This document shows positions 44,292 to 55,500 of a stretch of DNA of 60,000 nucleotides, one piece after another. Origin of the DNA: Lineus longissimus. Taxonomy: Eukaryota; Nemertea; Pilidiophora; Heteronemertea; Lineidae. The stretch is from NCBI RefSeq assembly GCF_910592395.1, contig NC_088310.1, positions 10,797,501 through 10,857,500 on the forward strand, written 5' to 3'. Within the stretch, counting starts at the first letter, position 1. The number at the start of each line of letters is the position of its first letter. Below the pieces are notes generated by a model. That model did not search any database and was not told the origin of the DNA. It saw nothing but the letters and a program-made list of their open reading frames with translations. A program made the position numbers and the translations under genes.

Positions 44292-46650
44292 TTACAGTTC
44301 AATGCCCGACAGACCCAAGAACTCCTTTTCCTTCAGCAGAGCAATCTCCAGCTGTAGCTTTTCTATTCGAAGGCCAGCCTCTTTCTGAAGAACTTCCTGA
44401 GTACGGTTTGTGGCCTTCTGCGTAACAAGAGTTGCCTCAAGGACCTCAAACTGCATGTTAAATACATCCTGCTGAGTCTTCTGTCGGCACATGGCGTCTG
44501 TCAGCAGACCCTTCGCATGTGCTTTCCTGGCACCTAGGAGAGAATGAAACAAATTATGACGGGTTAAATGGATCACACAGCACTTCAATTTTGTCACTTT
44601 GTGAACGGCCAGAGCTCATTTTAGCACATTTGATTGATTCATGTAGGGACTGCTTAAAATCAAGAAAGGCTTTCGCCATTCTAGGGTCCCAACTACTCAC
44701 CAGTGACTTTGCACAGTTTGGCCTTCTTTTTGGCTGGAGATTTTGGGGCAGTCATTGCAGTGGCTGTCATCGTCTGTTGAGAATCTAGAATAAAAAATGA
44801 CAGTTCGGCCTATATGATGATAAATATCAAATCACGAAACGTCACAAAATGTTTTGCAACCAAAACTCTGGCAAATATAGATTCAAATATCCAAAATGCA
44901 AATGCCTTGATATATGAGGTGTGGGCCAGGCTATCAGCATCGATACAGTATTAGACCCCGGGCCTAATAGCCTACTGAAAGACCGAACCTGTATCTAATA
45001 GCATACCAAGAATTATTGTGGCTCCCTCTATGTGTGTTTCGCGTGGTTGACGATCAAAGGTTGCCACAACCACTGCATCTGAGCAGTCGACATCAACATC
45101 TGCAGCTTGATTTACTGAAAAATTAAATGAAATTATCATAAAAAATAATTTTGCTATTTCTAAATTAAAGACGCATGATGTCTAACCGGGTCACTACAGT
45201 CGCTTTCTGTTTCTCAGTAGGCCTACTTGTATTTCTTCCATTGTATACCGGTACCAATGTAATGTATCATAGTCTAAGAAATACTCGGCTCTTAATTGAC
45301 ATGGGCATATTTATCATCGAGCTTCCAGCACCTTTAAATTGAACTTACCAGGAGTCCAACCAGCCAGATCAGGTAATGTAGCAGGGAGGGAGACTGCTGC
45401 TGTAGCCTTAATAGGTGTGGTTACTGAAAATATTAACAAATGAAAGTTTTAAAGTTTAAAGGGAATGAATCACATAAATTGGCGGGAAAAATCAATAAAT
45501 TCTAATTAAATCCATTGAAAATCCAAATTTCTATGATATTCCATTAAAACAGGGTGATATCAGCTTAACAATAGGCCTAATGTGTACAATTGCGATCATT
45601 TTGTTAATTCTTTGAGGTAATTCACATGACTTATTGAATAAATTAAAAGTATTAACAAATATTTATATTGGAACTTATTTCTGTTTCACCCTGTATAGTA
45701 CTATTTGCAAACTTTGCATTCCATACACTTACTGGGCATGCTCAGTGCGTTTAGAAATATGGAGTCGGGAAATTTGCAAGCGCGTATTTGGAGCAGCGAA
45801 TAACCACATTTTCTGTACTTTTGTGCAGTTGAACTGCCTTATCTGCTGATGAATTTGATTTATAGAGCTATGAAGTCAACTACTATGGTACTATTTCTAA
45901 GTGACGGTCATGAAAAGCTGTACTTTCGGCCGCTTGAAAAATGCATGCATGCACTCTCATGTCAGCATGTACACATGGTCGCTATACACACAGGAAGTCC
46001 AACAGAAATGGCTGGCAGAGTGCCAATATCGATGCAGGCACCAGACGACATACTTTGAACTTAGCCAGGGTAGGGCCGAGTTGAGCTTAATTCCACCAAT
46101 GTTTTTGAAGATTGACATCAGGCTATGAAATCTAGACCTATGTAAGGCTTAGGCCTATGTTCAGAAATATATGCTGGTAGAAGTAGATAGCGTTTTATGG
46201 CCTAATTAGGCTAAATCGGAGCCTGGTGTACCTACCTGCAGACTCAAATCCACCAGTGATGCCTCTGAATGCTGCGTCTTTTTCGAATGTTTCTATTATT
46301 CTCTGCAGTGTAGGGTCGGCCTGTGGCATCTTTCCCCCTCCGCCAGTCCCTCTCTGGTGTTTTTGCTGCAGGGAATGGATCTCTTTCGCCTTTGAAAGCT
46401 GCTGGTTCCATTTTTCCCTGCAGTTATCCCCGGTCCTTGTGGCCACTCCCAAGGAACTAACCATTAGAGCAATTTCATCCCATTTGTTTTTTTTCATTTT
46501 GTTTGTCACATCTGACGAAAACTTGGATCGCAAGATCCCAAGTTCATTTATAACAACATCGACTAAAACTTCGGCTTCTGAGTGTGAAAAATTTGGTTTC
46601 CTCTCCCTTTTTGTCTTTTGAGATGAATGATTCTCTATGGAGGCAGCCAT
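44292..46650 (-). CDS. Harbinger Myb/SANT-like protein, 5 exons, 307 aa
   Basis: Exons on the minus strand are 46236-46650, 45349-45423, 45007-45114, 44701-44784 and 44292-44533. All have GT-AG borders and all junctions are in phase 1. The N-terminus has a Myb/SANT-like trihelix: NFSHSEAEVLVDVV, then NKWDEIALMVSSLG, then TGDNCREKWNQ. The middle is acidic (DVDVDCSDAVV), then lysine-rich (SPAKKKAKLCK, a possible nuclear signal). The C-terminus is a likely coiled coil (RIEKLQLEIALLKEKEFL). In this family the protein binds subterminal DNA and brings the transposase to the nucleus. The domesticated relative NAIF1 pairs with HARBI1 in vertebrates. I chose ATG 46650 (MAASIEN); an in-frame ATG at 46716 is possible. 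Confidence 0.88.
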
Positions 46651-46875
46651 CTTGCATGTCTTGCTTTCAATATGAGGACCAAATGCATTATGGGAAATGT
46701 CCCTAGCAACTAACATTGATTTACTTAAAAGTAGCGTTAGTTAACATTTGGCCTAACATTGATTTGTGAAACTCAATTTTAGCGTTATGTTAGCTAACGC
46801 TAAGTTAGGGACTTTAACATAAAAAGATAAACTAACATACTTTTATCACCATAACTTTTGTGCAACCGGCCCCAG

Positions 46876-48369
46876 TCCGAAAGAAATGTAAACCGATCAA
46901 GAAAATAGCTCAGATTAACATTGAAAGATCGATCGAATGGTCTGATGATGTCCTTCATGAAGCACAAAGGTTTGAACCGGAGTTCCGTTGGATCATCAAA
47001 ACAATGGAAGAAAACGAGAAAAGACCCTCCTGGGAGACTGTGTCATTGAATGGTGAAGGTGACAAGCACTATTGGTCTATGTGGAATCAGTTACAGTTTA
47101 AAAATGGAGTGTTGTGACAACGATACGAGTCGGATGACGGCAAGACACTGAAATTGAAACCACTTCTGCCGTCAGATTTTCAAGAGGAACTCTTTCACCA
47201 CATGCACACTACTAGAACAGCAGCCCACCTGGGCACCCAGAAGACCTATGAGAAAGCCAAAGCAAGATTTTATTGGAAAAATATGAAGGACACCATGACT
47301 GATCTCTGTCGAAAATGTGACAAATGTGAATGAAGGAAGTCTCCACCACATAGAAACAAAGGACATCTTCAAACATATCTTGTAGGACTCCCCATGGAAA
47401 GAATTAGCACTGATTCCTATCACAGCCAGAAGGAATAAATATGTCATCTTGGTGGGCGATCATTTTACGAAATGGATAGAGGGTTATGCCCTTCCCAATC
47501 AAGAAGCTGTGACCGTAGCCAGGACTATCGTGAAAGAATTTATTTGTCGATACGGCTCTTTCCGACAGTTACATTCTGACCAAGGAACAAATTACGAGTC
47601 TAACCTGGTAAAAGAAGTATGCAAGATACTTGACATACAAAAGACAAGGACCACTCCAGCACACCCTCAATCCGATGGAATGATCGAACGACAGAACCGA
47701 ACTCTTCTAAACTCGTTGGCCATGATGGTCAAGAAAAATCAAAAGGATTGGGATCTACAGCTGCCGTTCGCCATGATGGCATATCGCACCGCAATACATA
47801 GCACCACAAAAGAAACCCCATATTACATGATGTTTGGAAGAGAAATGACCCTCCTCGTAGACGTGTTGTACGGAAGCCCCGGAAAAAAAGAGGTCGAAGT
47901 CCATGAATACACCACAGATTTACGCTCAAGACTTGAACGAGCATTTGAAGACGCGAGAGAACAGATCGGAAATCAACATAAGAGGCAAAAGAGGACCTAT
48001 GACAAAAGACATCATGGACGTCCCTTTAAGATCGGTGATTTTGTGTGGGTGTACAACCCGAAATATAAGAAGGGTTTGACAACCAAATTGAGTTGCAACT
48101 GGAGCGGCCCGTATCTAGCTATAAAGAGACTTTCTGATACTGTTTATAGGATTCAAAAGAACAAAAACGTAACCCCACGCGTAATCCATTACGATCGATT
48201 GAAGTTGTATTTGGGAAATAAAGCAGAGTCGTGGCCAATCGTCGAGATTGTGCCGGAGACGATAGATACCGAGGTGGAGTCGACGTGTATTCAGCCCTCG
48301 ATCGAAGAAGACGTCGGAATAGTGAGACCTAGGAGGAACATTCAACGACCAAAAAGATATGACGACTAA
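46876..48369 (+). pseudogene. Gypsy-2 (right copy) integrase
   Basis: Reading resumes after the Harbinger insert in the frame left at 42188. The zinc region HHMHTTRTAAHLG...CRKCDKC is at about 47195-47330. The core has D in VGDHFTKW, D in LHSDQGTNYES and E in SDGMIERQNRTL. A GPY-type module (NWSGPYLAIKRL) and a basic tail (RPRRNIQRPKRYDD) end at 48369. Stops fall near 47115, 47331 and 47437; from 47449 the frame is open for 306 codons. Confidence 0.9.
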
Positions 48370-48393
48370 AGTATGCAATTATTTTTGTTACAG

Positions 48394-48809
48394 TATGGTA
48401 CGAGACTTTGTCTGCGGAGGATGCGGAAGGCGATCTCGACGATCTCATCAGCCTAGGTGTCAACCGTCAGGGCCACCGGCTGGTGCGATCGCCGGATCGA
48501 ATCAGCCGGCGAGGGAATCTGCTGCATACCGATTACAGAGCAGAGGAGTCAGCGGGGACAACAACTGTACACCTCAAGCCAGGGTTGCAGCTCAAAGAAG
48601 ATCCAGCGGCCGACCCGAATCAAGGCCCAGCGGCCGACCCGTATCAAGGCCCAGCAGCCGACCCGAATCAAGACCCAGCAGCCGACCCGAATCAAGGTCC
48701 AGCAGTCGACCCGTATCAAGACCAGCTCCAGCTCGATAAGGACCCGGTCCACGAGGACCTCCGACCCAGACGGTCGCGGTGGTGTTCCCACCAAGCCTGG
48801 ATACACTAG
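48394..48809 (+). CDS. Downstream ORF of Gypsy-2 with a 24 bp tandem repeat (uncertain)
   Basis: After the integrase stop, TTTTTGTTACAG looks like a splice acceptor. The frame beyond it starts WYETLSAEDAEGDLDDL, with an ATG at 48408. It includes five copies of a 24 bp unit (48601-48725) that encode the octapeptide PAADPNQG and variants. A parallel frame reads as arginine/serine repeats instead, so the coding frame is not certain. Function is unknown. It could be an extra ORF of the retroelement expressed by splicing, or host DNA next to a truncated element. Confidence 0.35.
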
Positions 48810-49159
48810 TCGAGAGGACGGAGACGTTTCGTCGTGAAAGGTGACCAGGGACGAAGGGGATCGGAGCGCGTAATAGAGACATGGATTTTCAGGATTTAGT
48901 AAGTGGACGGAGGATGGAAGCAACGTCCGGGAACGGAGTGAAGTCGGAAAAAGAACGGTGTCTACAAAAGAAAGACAAAAATTATGTCTATTCGTTTGCG
49001 GATTTTAAAAAAAAATGCTTTTGAAAAGAATTTCCATGTAAATCGGTACTGACGGTTGTGGTGTCTGCATAGTTGTCGCCTTCCCACATATATGTATCTT
49101 GTTGGGACTGTCAGCCTAGCCATGGATTTAACCAGTTGCATTCTTCTCTTCAGGTTATA
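48810..49159. other. Stretch between the two small downstream ORFs
   Basis: It would contain the Gypsy-2 3' end, but nothing here matches the LTR start TGTGGCGTGCCC. It ends in a pyrimidine tract and CTTCTCTTCAG (49145-49153), a good acceptor. Confidence 0.35.
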
Positions 49160-49309
49160 ATGAAGACATCCAACGAGTTCAAGTGCAGAGACTGCGATAG
49201 GTCGTTGAAATCAACTGGGTCGTTGCAGCACCATCAACGCAACTCCTGTTCCCAACGCCTAAAGACGTCTAGATCAACAAAAGAAAATCAATCACGAAAT
49301 CCTTACTAA
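49160..49309 (+). CDS. Small single zinc-finger ORF, 49 aa
   Basis: An ATG follows closely after a likely acceptor. Residues 7-30 (from F7) fit a C2HC version of the classical finger: F-x-C-x2-C, leucine at 22, H25, and cysteine at 30 (C-x2-C-x12-H-x4-C). The tail is basic and serine-rich. It may be the last exon of an accessory ORF of Gypsy-2, or a stray exon of a host zinc-finger gene. No promoter of its own is visible. Confidence 0.4.
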   Translation: MKTSNEFKCRDCDRSLKSTGSLQHHQRNSCSQRLKTSRSTKENQSRNPY

Positions 49310-49328
49310 ATTCGAGAAAAGTTTGTGT

Positions 49329-49358
49329 GTTTGTTTGTTTGTTTGTTTGTTTGTTTGT
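49329..49358. repeat. (GTTT)n microsatellite
   Basis: Seven or so GTTT units, followed by GCGCTCATATCTCCCAAACC. Confidence 0.85.
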
Positions 49359-49580
49359 GCGCTCATATCTCCCAAACCGAATTGCTGAGCGACCCCAGAT
49401 TTTGCATGTAGCATTTAACGGGTCCTGAAAGTGTCCTTACGAAGCCCGATTTTTGAATTTCCAACCAACATCCGATATAACGCCGTTTATTGGTTTTATC
49501 TAACGTTATTCAGCTTGCGCGCGCGGCGATTTTACCTTCGCGTCATGCGCATCACGGGCGACGTCACTCCCGACACTATA

Positions 49581-49722
49581 CAAATAGTGGATGTTTGGGA
49601 GTCCGATATGGAATTTTGATGGACGAAGAAATGTCATGGCGGACGAGGCTTTGCGAGTCCGCCATGACATTTCTGAGTCCAGCAAAATTCCATATTGGGC
49701 GACCTTAAACATCCACTATTTG
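49581..49722. mobile_element. 142 bp foldback MITE with 5 bp TSD
   Basis: The two halves pair over about 60 bases each (49581-49643 and 49659-49722), with ends CAAATAGTGGATGTTT and its complement. CTATA flanks both sides (49576-49580 and 49723-49727). It has no coding potential; the open frames that cross it are artefacts of the inverted sequence. The superfamily is not clear from a 5 bp duplication. Confidence 0.8.
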
Positions 49723-50620
49723 CTATATTATACAAACAAATGTCTTGGCAAAGAAATCAATCCAAAGGAAAATAATGAAACAATTTGTTTTTAATGAAAT
49801 ATACAAAATGTTAACAGTGTAAACTTCATTTTGATTGGATTAAAACCTTTTAGGATCCGTTACGACATTTTTTTGGATCCGTTATTGCTTTTTTGGATCC
49901 GATACGATGTGATGACTTGAAATCACATGATGTGAATCGAGTTACGCTATTGGCCAAGAACATTTGGTAGCATAATATAGCCTGATCGCGTCACGGCTCA
50001 GACGGCAGGATGGGTCTGCTGACGTCATGACGTCACAATGCGACGTATCGAGCCCTGTCACTTCAGTCAAAAGCTTTGGCGCGTTCACACAGAGCTTGGT
50101 GATAAATTTTTGTTCGATTTCGGAATTAAAAAATGTGAAAAGAAGGTTTGTATTAAATGTATATGACGAATGAAAAAGACTGATGATAGGCCTACTGCTG
50201 GCCGGTGGGCGTGTTTAGTATCGGCCTTTTGTGTACTGTTCCATTGGCCTACTGACATCTCACTTCTCATCGGTCACTTCATGGTCAGAGCAAATGATAC
50301 TGCCCACCTCATTAGGCCTACTACCCACGACAGAACATAAAATCAATCACCCGGTGAAAGGCCACTGACTAGGCCAGTGCATGATCTGATAATGACATCA
50401 GACCCAGTCACACACCATTTAAACCTAGCTACTTTGTGTTGAATACAAAATAGTTTATTTTGTCTTTTCATATAAGAAAATGCCTAACCCGCCAAAAAGA
50501 AAAAAGAACATGTCAAGGCACACGCCAGGGAGTAAACGAATGAAGCAGACTCGAACAGTCGTTTATCAATAAATCACTTATAGTACACTGAAACTCTGAT
50601 GATGGCAGCAACGGGTACAG
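49723..50620. other. Intergenic stretch with three GGATCCG boxes
   Basis: TTTTAGGATCCGTTA, TTTTTGGATCCGTTA and TTTTTGGATCCGATA follow one another at 49848-49900, a short imperfect tandem. A 30-codon ATG frame at 50480 (MPNPPKRKKNMSRH) is strongly basic but isolated. Nothing else is recognised. Confidence 0.35.
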
Positions 50621-51241
50621 TGGACTAGTAAACCAAAGACGAGATCGCCAGAATCCAAGAGAAGGTCACATTCAAAACACCATTCCGAAAAGTCGGCTGG
50701 CCACCATAAACGTAGGAGCGAGTCCGTGGATGCTATTAACATTTTCGACAAGAACGGCAAGATACGGCCGGAGGTTATGAACCAATTAAGAATGCACGGC
50801 ACCGTGTCGCTGAAGGAGTTGACGTCCCTGTTTCCATCTTCCGCCGAAAACATCAGCGACATCGGGGTTGAGACGGGAATAGCGATTCACGACAGCGAAT
50901 CGCCATCGGTACAGTCTCAATCTCACCTTCTCGTTCCTCCCATCATCATGGATCCTGCGGCGAGCGATTCCATAGTACCAACCGCAATATCTCCGTCCCA
51001 CCTTCACGTTCCTTCCGTCGTCGTAGACTCAGCAGCAAACGACTCCATATTGGTACCCTCCACGATGTCTCCGGCTCCTCTCATTCCTTCCGTCATCTTT
51101 TATCTTTATATTTTCCTGATTTCCACGCTTTTTTTGTGGGCCTTCGATTTCCGGCGGATCAGTCGGCGCATGCTCGTATTCATCCAGGGGTGGGATGTCC
51201 TGACTGGAGTGATCTTCTCTGAAAAGCTGGAAGTTATGTGA
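50621..51241 (+). CDS. Hypothetical ORF with basic N-terminus and internal repeats
   Basis: An open frame follows a possible acceptor (GGGTACAG|TGG). It has a basic, serine-rich part (SPESKRRSHSKHHSEKS), then INIFDKNGKIRPEVMNQLRM. An imperfect ~22-residue repeat comes next (SHLLVPPIIMDPAASDSI, SHLHVPSVVVDSAANDSI, PLIPSVIF), then a hydrophobic segment (FYLYIFLISTLFLWAF). The first ATG is at 50726. I do not recognise the family. The N-terminal part could be a retroelement Gag-like fragment; the end may be read into intron. Confidence 0.3.
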   Translation, partial: WTSKPKTRSPESKRRSHSKHHSEKSAGHHKRRSESVDAINIFDKNGKIRPEVMNQLRMHGTVSLKELTSLFPSSAENISDIGVETGIAIHDSESPSVQSQSHLLVPPIIMDPAASDSIVPTAISPSHLHVPSVVVDSAANDSILVPSTMSPAPLIPSVIFYLYIFLISTLFLWAFDFRRISRRMLVFIQGWDVLTGVIFSEKLEVM

Positions 51242-52522
51242 AAGCTGGCGGGCCAAATATACATTCCCCAGCAAAGCCAAAGTCGATCACCCGGAAATGT
51301 CCGTGATGAGCAGTTGTGCATCAGGATCATTTACTGGATAAACCCATACACCTAGTATGGATTTGAATATATACTTGCCAACCCCAATGCACAACTCGAA
51401 AGTGAGGCATTCTCTTCTGACACCGCAGGCTGCGCTCACTTCTAACGAAGTGTCCAGAGATCTGTATACAATATATTCGGACGAATTTCCACACTTCTTC
51501 GTCCGAATATACAATTGACTATTAAAAACTCCGGTTCTGACCAAGAGCCGAGGCATCAGGTGCACTGCCGGCTGCACTGCAGTCATTGCAGACGACAATC
51601 TATGGGGATTACACAGTCACTCAGTTAATTATTAAAGAAGTCAATTTATTGACGTTACTTAAGAGCATGTTATTGCCATAATCAATAGAAGGAGTATCTT
51701 ATCCCGTGCCAAACAAGAATCAATGTGGAAACCAGAAGATCGGGCATTTTTTTGACATAGCACCCACGTGGTTGAGGGGTATTTTATGTTATCAAAATAA
51801 GTCTTGGCATAGGGTTTTCCATCCAGAAATAACGTAACCATGAAAACTGGGTGGCTCAACAATATGGTGGTAAATAACAACGTCAACGGGTTTATATTAG
51901 CGCGGTGTATGTTTGGTACCGATTTGGATGTCGAATGGCTCATGTATGGACACAAGGTTCTTGTAGCTTGCTCTAACCAGCAGGGCAAACTTCGAACAAC
52001 GCTAGTTCTTTCCTGCCTGTCGTGAATATGTCTCCAAATAAAAACTGGAGGTGGACCTTGAAAGAAGCCTCCCCAGGCTGATAATGCCAATCGGTGAGGA
52101 GACGACACCTTGAGACGACACGTATACAGAGGGTTCTCCAGACAGAGTCACAGCCAACAAGACGAACTTTTTATGATGAGCGCTATATATCTAGCCTGAA
52201 GCTGGTTGTGAATTTGTCACCGATTCTGGCCACTGCACTGTGATTTATCGAAACTTGGGAACGCTTTCAAATACATCAACCAATTCATGGACAAGATATC
52301 ATTAAAAGATTTGAAGTCGTATTATCCTTCTTTTACACGGAGCTATCGCTAGATAATATAGCTGAAATTCAATCTCAAAGCCTAATCGTACAGTCGGACA
52401 CCTGAAAGGTGCACTGCCCCTGTACTACAGATTAATTGATGTACAATCACAGAAAATGTTGGGGTTGGATAGGTGCAGTAAAACACTTTGAAACACATAT
52501 TTCGCACTGCGCAGTCAATACG
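51242..52522. other. Intergenic stretch with a short hairpin, no proven gene
   Basis: TATATTCGGACGAA (51472-51485) and its complement (51498-51511) form a 14 bp stem. The minus-strand frames 51287-51598 and 51659-52108 are open, but start weakly and have no recognised domain. Confidence 0.3.
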
Positions 52523-52528
52523 TTTATT
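52523..52528 (-). terminator. Polyadenylation signal of the PLC-like gene
   Basis: AATAAA on the minus strand, about 55 bases after the stop codon at 52582. Confidence 0.65.
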
Positions 52529-52581
52529 TGAAAGTGATTCTTACACTGATAAACAACGAAGAAATCGACATTTTACTAAAC

Positions 52582-55500
52582 TTAGTTTCTCATATTGAGC
52601 TGATTTAGTTCGTTGGCGACAGTGATGACATTTTCATTGGTTTTGGCTTGGTTGACGTAATCAGCCATCAGGAAGTTCACCGTCTTGCCTCGCTTCTTCA
52701 GTTCGTTGTAACAGGACATGGCACTGGGCCTGATGTACCGGTTACACTGAAGTAAATAAACAGAAACATTCAAGTAAGGTACATATAGCACTAAAGCTGG
52801 GAGCACACGTACATAAATGTAGGCGAGATCATGTCCCATAGGTTTTTATAATCCTATCTTTGTACAGCAAGTCTGTGTTTATAACTGAATAAAAAACGAA
52901 CGATTTTGTTTGTTGGCGTCAGTGTCATTGGCGTCAGTGTCATGGTCGCCTATCGTCTTTGGCGACAACACGATGCTACAACACAAAACGTTCAACTTCC
53001 TATTAATCATGATTGATAAATGATCTTAAAGACCTCTGCGACACGATCTTGCAGGTGGTTACTACGGTGCGCCCCCAGCTGCAGAAAATAATATTTTGTG
53101 TCTGACACTGCATGAGGCATGATTATGGAAAACATCTGATTTGCAAAGTGAAGAATTTAAATTCACGCCTCAAATGAAAAGTGGCTGTCGGTTGAATGTG
53201 CGCACAAATTACAGGATTGTTTGGTCAATACATTTTCGAAAGTGCGCAAAACACATGTTTTTCTCACACACGCCCCCCCCCCGAAATGGTGCTTTAAAAT
53301 TGTAGATTTCTGAAAATATCTACAACGCTTATTAATACTTAGCATTAAGACTCAATATGTTCAAAGGGTGCATCTGTCCATTTACCCCCAGCATGTGTTT
53401 TTCAACTTTTGAAAGTAAGGTTTAGTGAATTTGAATGACCCCCCCCCCCCCCCAAGCACGTGATAACGTGTTTTTGAATCGGTGACAACATTTCGGGGGC
53501 AGAGTAAAAATGATCTTGTCGTGAAGTAAGGTGCCTACTTCACATAAATCAGAGTTCTCGTACAAACTGTTGTTCCTGAATTAGATACATTGACGTAGTT
53601 ACCAAAAATATCTTAACTGAAATGATAGTTTAGTAGAAATTTTGCTCTGGTTAGTAGGTTCGGCTACCTATGAATAAATAGATTAACTAATATGTACTAC
53701 TCTTGAAATTTCTCATGATTAAAGTCCTTACATCCGGTTTACGTGCTTGGCGAGAAGTTTAGTTTTATGTGAAGTAAGCAAACTAAATTGTCACGATAAG
53801 AGTATCTGCTCCCAATGATTTGATGGGCTAGAGTATTATGATAAGTGGATGTTCGAACAATAACGAGACAGATCACGTTCACAATGTGTATCTTTTTTTC
53901 AGGAATTAAATATAGTCCGCTTCATTTTCTTAAAAGTAGCGAAGTTAGGCTTGTAGAGCTTTATCTAGTACCCAGTGCCTCAAATAATTTTGTAACCTAC
54001 CTTTTTCTGCAACGCACTGACACACAGGCCTTCGGTGGCAAATGCTGAGACAATGACAAAATAGTTGCTTATGCTTGCACACTTTCTTCTTGTATCTTCT
54101 GGCATGCTACTACATGATGAAGTCAACTTAAGATCTAGCCATGTGTCGCTGTAAAGATCAGCCTGAGTGAGAGAAAAAAGTAGCAGTTCTAGAATGATGA
54201 CACTTCAATCGCATTTGTATTTAGATAAACAGTTGATTGTAATATATCGTTTTGCAAATTTTTATTCTTCCATATTGCAATTTGAAACCTTGAACATCGT
54301 ATGGCCGTGATCTTGGAAACGAGCGGGTCTTAACCCCCCCCCCCTTCAAAGCATTTGGAAATTTTGAGTGCTAAATATACGTTTCCGGGAATCTCGGGGG
54401 CTGAAAGAGCATTAAGTAGTTTTTTTGCTACCTTGTGAAGGGGCACCATATGAAAAACCATGTTTTCCCAACGGTGGCCAATTGATTCCCAAAAAGGAAT
54501 TCGTTGTAGTTGATGGTCATGTTGGTTGTTCGGTGGGATACATGTTAATACAATTTGTTGGTCACTAAAATTATGTAGGTCATTGACAAATGCGTGCGGC
54601 TACCTACCGGGTGAATGTAGGGGTAACGCCTCCGACAGTTGCTGTTACAAAGCTTGTCCACCATAAAAATGAACACGCGCTTATTTTGTGCCACTGCTTC
54701 TCCCAGAGTCGGCCAACCCATCATCGCATTGCTGCTGACTTTCCCGTTTGCTCCAGTAAAGTATTCTCTGAAGATGGGGATGAACCTGTCGAAGCCGGAG
54801 GGCATTGTGGTGTCCTGGAATCGAATGGCAATAACCTCGTTCCTGTGCGATGGATTATTCAACCAGCTGTCAATGTCTCGTATAATCTGAAATTATTTTT
54901 TTCTCTTATCAACAGAGTGCACCCGATGGTCATTATTTGTGTTCCCATCAACGTACTGCAGCGTTAATTAGCTGGTCAGCACAACACTTCTCGTCATCGG
55001 ACGCCGATCCACACTTAATAATTCTTAGGACCATGGGCGCCTCAGACGGCTAATACACGTAAAGCTTGCATAGGGTCACCAACTCCCATTACGTTTATTC
55101 GTTCATGCCGATTTGGGCCCAATGTTATCAAGCTTTCGATAAGACAGTAGAACAAAGGGAATTTAGGCTTAGGTGAAAGTGGGCGCTGTTTAAAGACAAT
55201 AGACCGTGTATTTTGCTATGCATGAATTCTTTTAAATGCACAATAAATGGGCAAAATAACGTATTTCTGTTTTCCTGCAGTCTTCCAAGTCCGGCTGACT
55301 CCCATGTATATAGCCTTTCTTGTTGTACCTTCCCCGTGGATCGGCTCCGGTTTTCCTTCTGTCTACCCCACCTCGCCTTCCCTGCATGTGTTACCAACGA
55401 GCCAGTGACCTTTTAGCCGTTGCCGACGGCAAGTCTGACAATGAGTGTAGGGAATTAGCCCACGATTAGTGCTTAACATAGAACTCTGACAAAAACCAAA

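Larger units (their letters stand above)
42189..46872. mobile_element. Complete PIF/Harbinger DNA transposon (4684 bp)
   Basis: The termini are exact 19 bp inverted repeats, GGGCCGGTTGCACAAAAGT, followed by a looser subterminal match (GTTAGTTTATCTT on both sides). CAG is duplicated at 42186-42188 and 46873-46875; a 3 bp duplication is the family rule, and a CWG target is known for some animal Harbingers. Inside are the two expected genes, converging: a DDE transposase (+) and a Myb/SANT-like protein (-). Both are open through all exons with fitting splice phases. It interrupts Gypsy-2 pol between the RNase H and integrase regions. Confidence 0.93.

Noticed and set aside
48601-48725. Five regular 24 bp repeats that could suggest a CRISPR array
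   Set aside because: The units are directly adjacent with no unique spacers, lie in an ORF, and the DNA is eukaryotic. It is a coding-type minisatellite.
49321-49360. (GTTT)n tract as an interstitial telomere
   Set aside because: Animal telomere repeats are TTAGGG-type; this is a plain microsatellite.
51020-51598. Minus-strand frames with a phrase like VIDFGFAGE, suggesting a protein kinase
   Set aside because: The DFG-like words fall in a short frame that ends at once; no catalytic loop, glycine loop or splice pattern supports a kinase.
51659-52108. 149-codon minus-strand frame downstream of the PLC-like gene
   Set aside because: It has no recognised domain, a weak start and no splice support; it could be chance.
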